From positions 1 to 5,504 of the forward strand of contig CABSRC010000100.1 of NCBI GenBank assembly GCA_902480035.1: a stretch of DNA of 5,504 nt. The letters are read 5' to 3'. This DNA is from an uncultured Streptococcus sp. GTDB taxonomy: Bacteria > Bacillota > Bacilli > Lactobacillales > Streptococcaceae. Positions 4,973 through 5,504 of the stretch are shown here, in pieces (positions within the stretch are counted from its first letter, which is position 1; every line of letters starts with the position of its first letter). Made by a program: the position numbers and the translations under genes. Below the pieces are notes generated by a model. That model had not been told where the DNA came from. It searched no databases and saw nothing but the letters and a program-made list of their open reading frames with translations.

Positions 4973-5504
4973 TTGAGAAATTCAGAATTATTGATCATTA
5001 TTCCTGCTTATAATGAGAGTGGAAATATTGAAAAAACAATCAAGATGATTGAAGAACATACACCTGAATTTGATTATGTCATTATCAATGATTGTTCTAC
5101 AGATCATACACTTGAAATTTGTCGCAATAATAACTTTAATGTTATCGATTTACCGATTAATTTAGGTATTGGTGGTGCTGTCCAAACTGGTTATCAATAT
5201 GCAGTTAAAAATGGCTATCAATATGCTGTTCAAGTGGATGGAGATGGTCAGCATAATCCTGAATTTATCAGAAAGATGCTTCAAGTCCTTCAAGAGAAAA
5301 ATGTGAACATGGTGATTGGCTCTCGTTTCATTGAAAATCAAGGTTTCCAATCCTCCTTCGCGCGACGGATTGGAATTTCATTTTTTGAAAAATTAATTAA
5401 GATTTTAACCGGTCAAAAGGTGACAGATCCAACCTCAGGATTGCGTGTGGCTGATCGAAAAGTGATTGAAGAATTTGCTAAACAATATCCAAGTGATTAT
5501 CCAG
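4973..5504 (+). CDS. Family 2 glycosyltransferase, N-terminal part (3' end outside window)
   Basis: A GT-A fold glycosyltransferase of the dolichol-phosphate-sugar synthase/GtrB-like type, expected to move a sugar from a nucleotide donor to a lipid or polysaccharide acceptor at the inner membrane face. In the 177 codons present: IIIPAYNE (8-15) opens the nucleotide-binding fold, Asp40 sits in INDCSTDHT, NLGIGGAV (63-70) follows, the metal-binding DGD is at 89-91 within VDGDGQHNPEF, GSRF is at 116-119 and DPTSGLRV at 152-159. The open frame runs back to a stop at 4925-4927. TTG at 4973 gives the usual family N-terminus; GAAGGG at 4955-4960 is a somewhat distant ribosome site (12 bases). GTG at 4943 is the other in-frame choice but lies at or before the predicted transcript start. 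G+C over 4981-5504 is about 34% by hand count, low beside the helicase gene. It probably begins an envelope-polysaccharide or lipid-sugar gene set to the right; acceptor and donor are unknown. Confidence 0.88.
   Translation, partial: MRNSELLIIIPAYNESGNIEKTIKMIEEHTPEFDYVIINDCSTDHTLEICRNNNFNVIDLPINLGIGGAVQTGYQYAVKNGYQYAVQVDGDGQHNPEFIRKMLQVLQEKNVNMVIGSRFIENQGFQSSFARRIGISFFEKLIKILTGQKVTDPTSGLRVADRKVIEEFAKQYPSDYP
5189..5230 (+). repeat. Imperfect 24-base tandem duplication inside the glycosyltransferase gene
   Basis: The 18 bases at 5189-5206 recur at 5213-5230 with 16 of 18 identical, encoding GYQYAV twice (residues 73-78 and 81-86) just before the DGD motif. Related glycosyltransferases commonly have a similar GY-x-YA...GY pattern here, so it may be partly structural constraint and not a recent duplication. 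Confidence 0.6.

Noticed and set aside
4948..5013. ATG at 4948 as a leader peptide or glycosyltransferase start
   Set aside because: It is out of frame with the glycosyltransferase, ends after about 21 codons, lies too close to the predicted transcript start to have a ribosome site, and shows no attenuator-like hairpin.
5162..5350. Minus-strand open frame opposite the glycosyltransferase
   Set aside because: It is AT-rich shadow sequence across the DGD and GSRF motifs of the real gene.

Overview
The window looks like chromosomal DNA of an oral streptococcus of the mitis/sanguinis type. The evidence is a histidine kinase fragment that matches streptococcal CiaH almost motif for motif, a full-length PgdA-type peptidoglycan deacetylase, strong TATAAT promoters (one with an extended -10), and a GGCTGGGAC...GTCCCAC intergenic repeat of the kind found in these genomes. 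The species cannot be fixed from sequence reading alone.

Layout from left to right. (1) 3-689 (+): the 3' part of ciaH, the sensor kinase of the CiaRH two-component system; its start and sensor region lie off the left edge. (2) 719-1099 (+): gloA, a glyoxalase I of normal length, 29 nt behind ciaH with no terminator between, so probably read from the ciaRH transcript. (3) 1100-1357: a non-coding stretch filled by a structured repeat made of three hairpins, the last followed by a T run, and then an extended -10 promoter. (4) 1358-2740 (+): pgdA, a membrane-anchored peptidoglycan N-acetylglucosamine deacetylase. Its ATG falls where transcription should begin, which suggests a leaderless mRNA. 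(5) 2745-2781: a strong symmetrical hairpin that serves as a shared terminator for converging genes. (6) 4845-2783 (-): a two-gene operon, a Gfo/Idh/MocA oxidoreductase followed by a compact DEAD-box RNA helicase of YfmL type, joined by an ATGA stop/start overlap. (7) 4846-4972: a divergent promoter region. (8) 4973-5504 (+): the first 177 codons of an AT-rich family 2 glycosyltransferase that runs off the right edge.

Three of the six genes concern the cell envelope. CiaH senses envelope-related stress. PgdA deacetylates peptidoglycan and so blocks lysozyme. The glycosyltransferase is of the dolichol-phosphate-sugar synthase-like kind that often opens surface-polysaccharide or lipid-linked sugar loci. 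GloA removes methylglyoxal formed by glycolysis, and the helicase is probably a ribosome-assembly factor. No clearly new multi-gene system is visible. The points most worth checking are the SD-less, apparently leaderless pgdA start, the composite repeat before it, the divergent motif II and Ia of the helicase, and the unseen genes beyond the glycosyltransferase.
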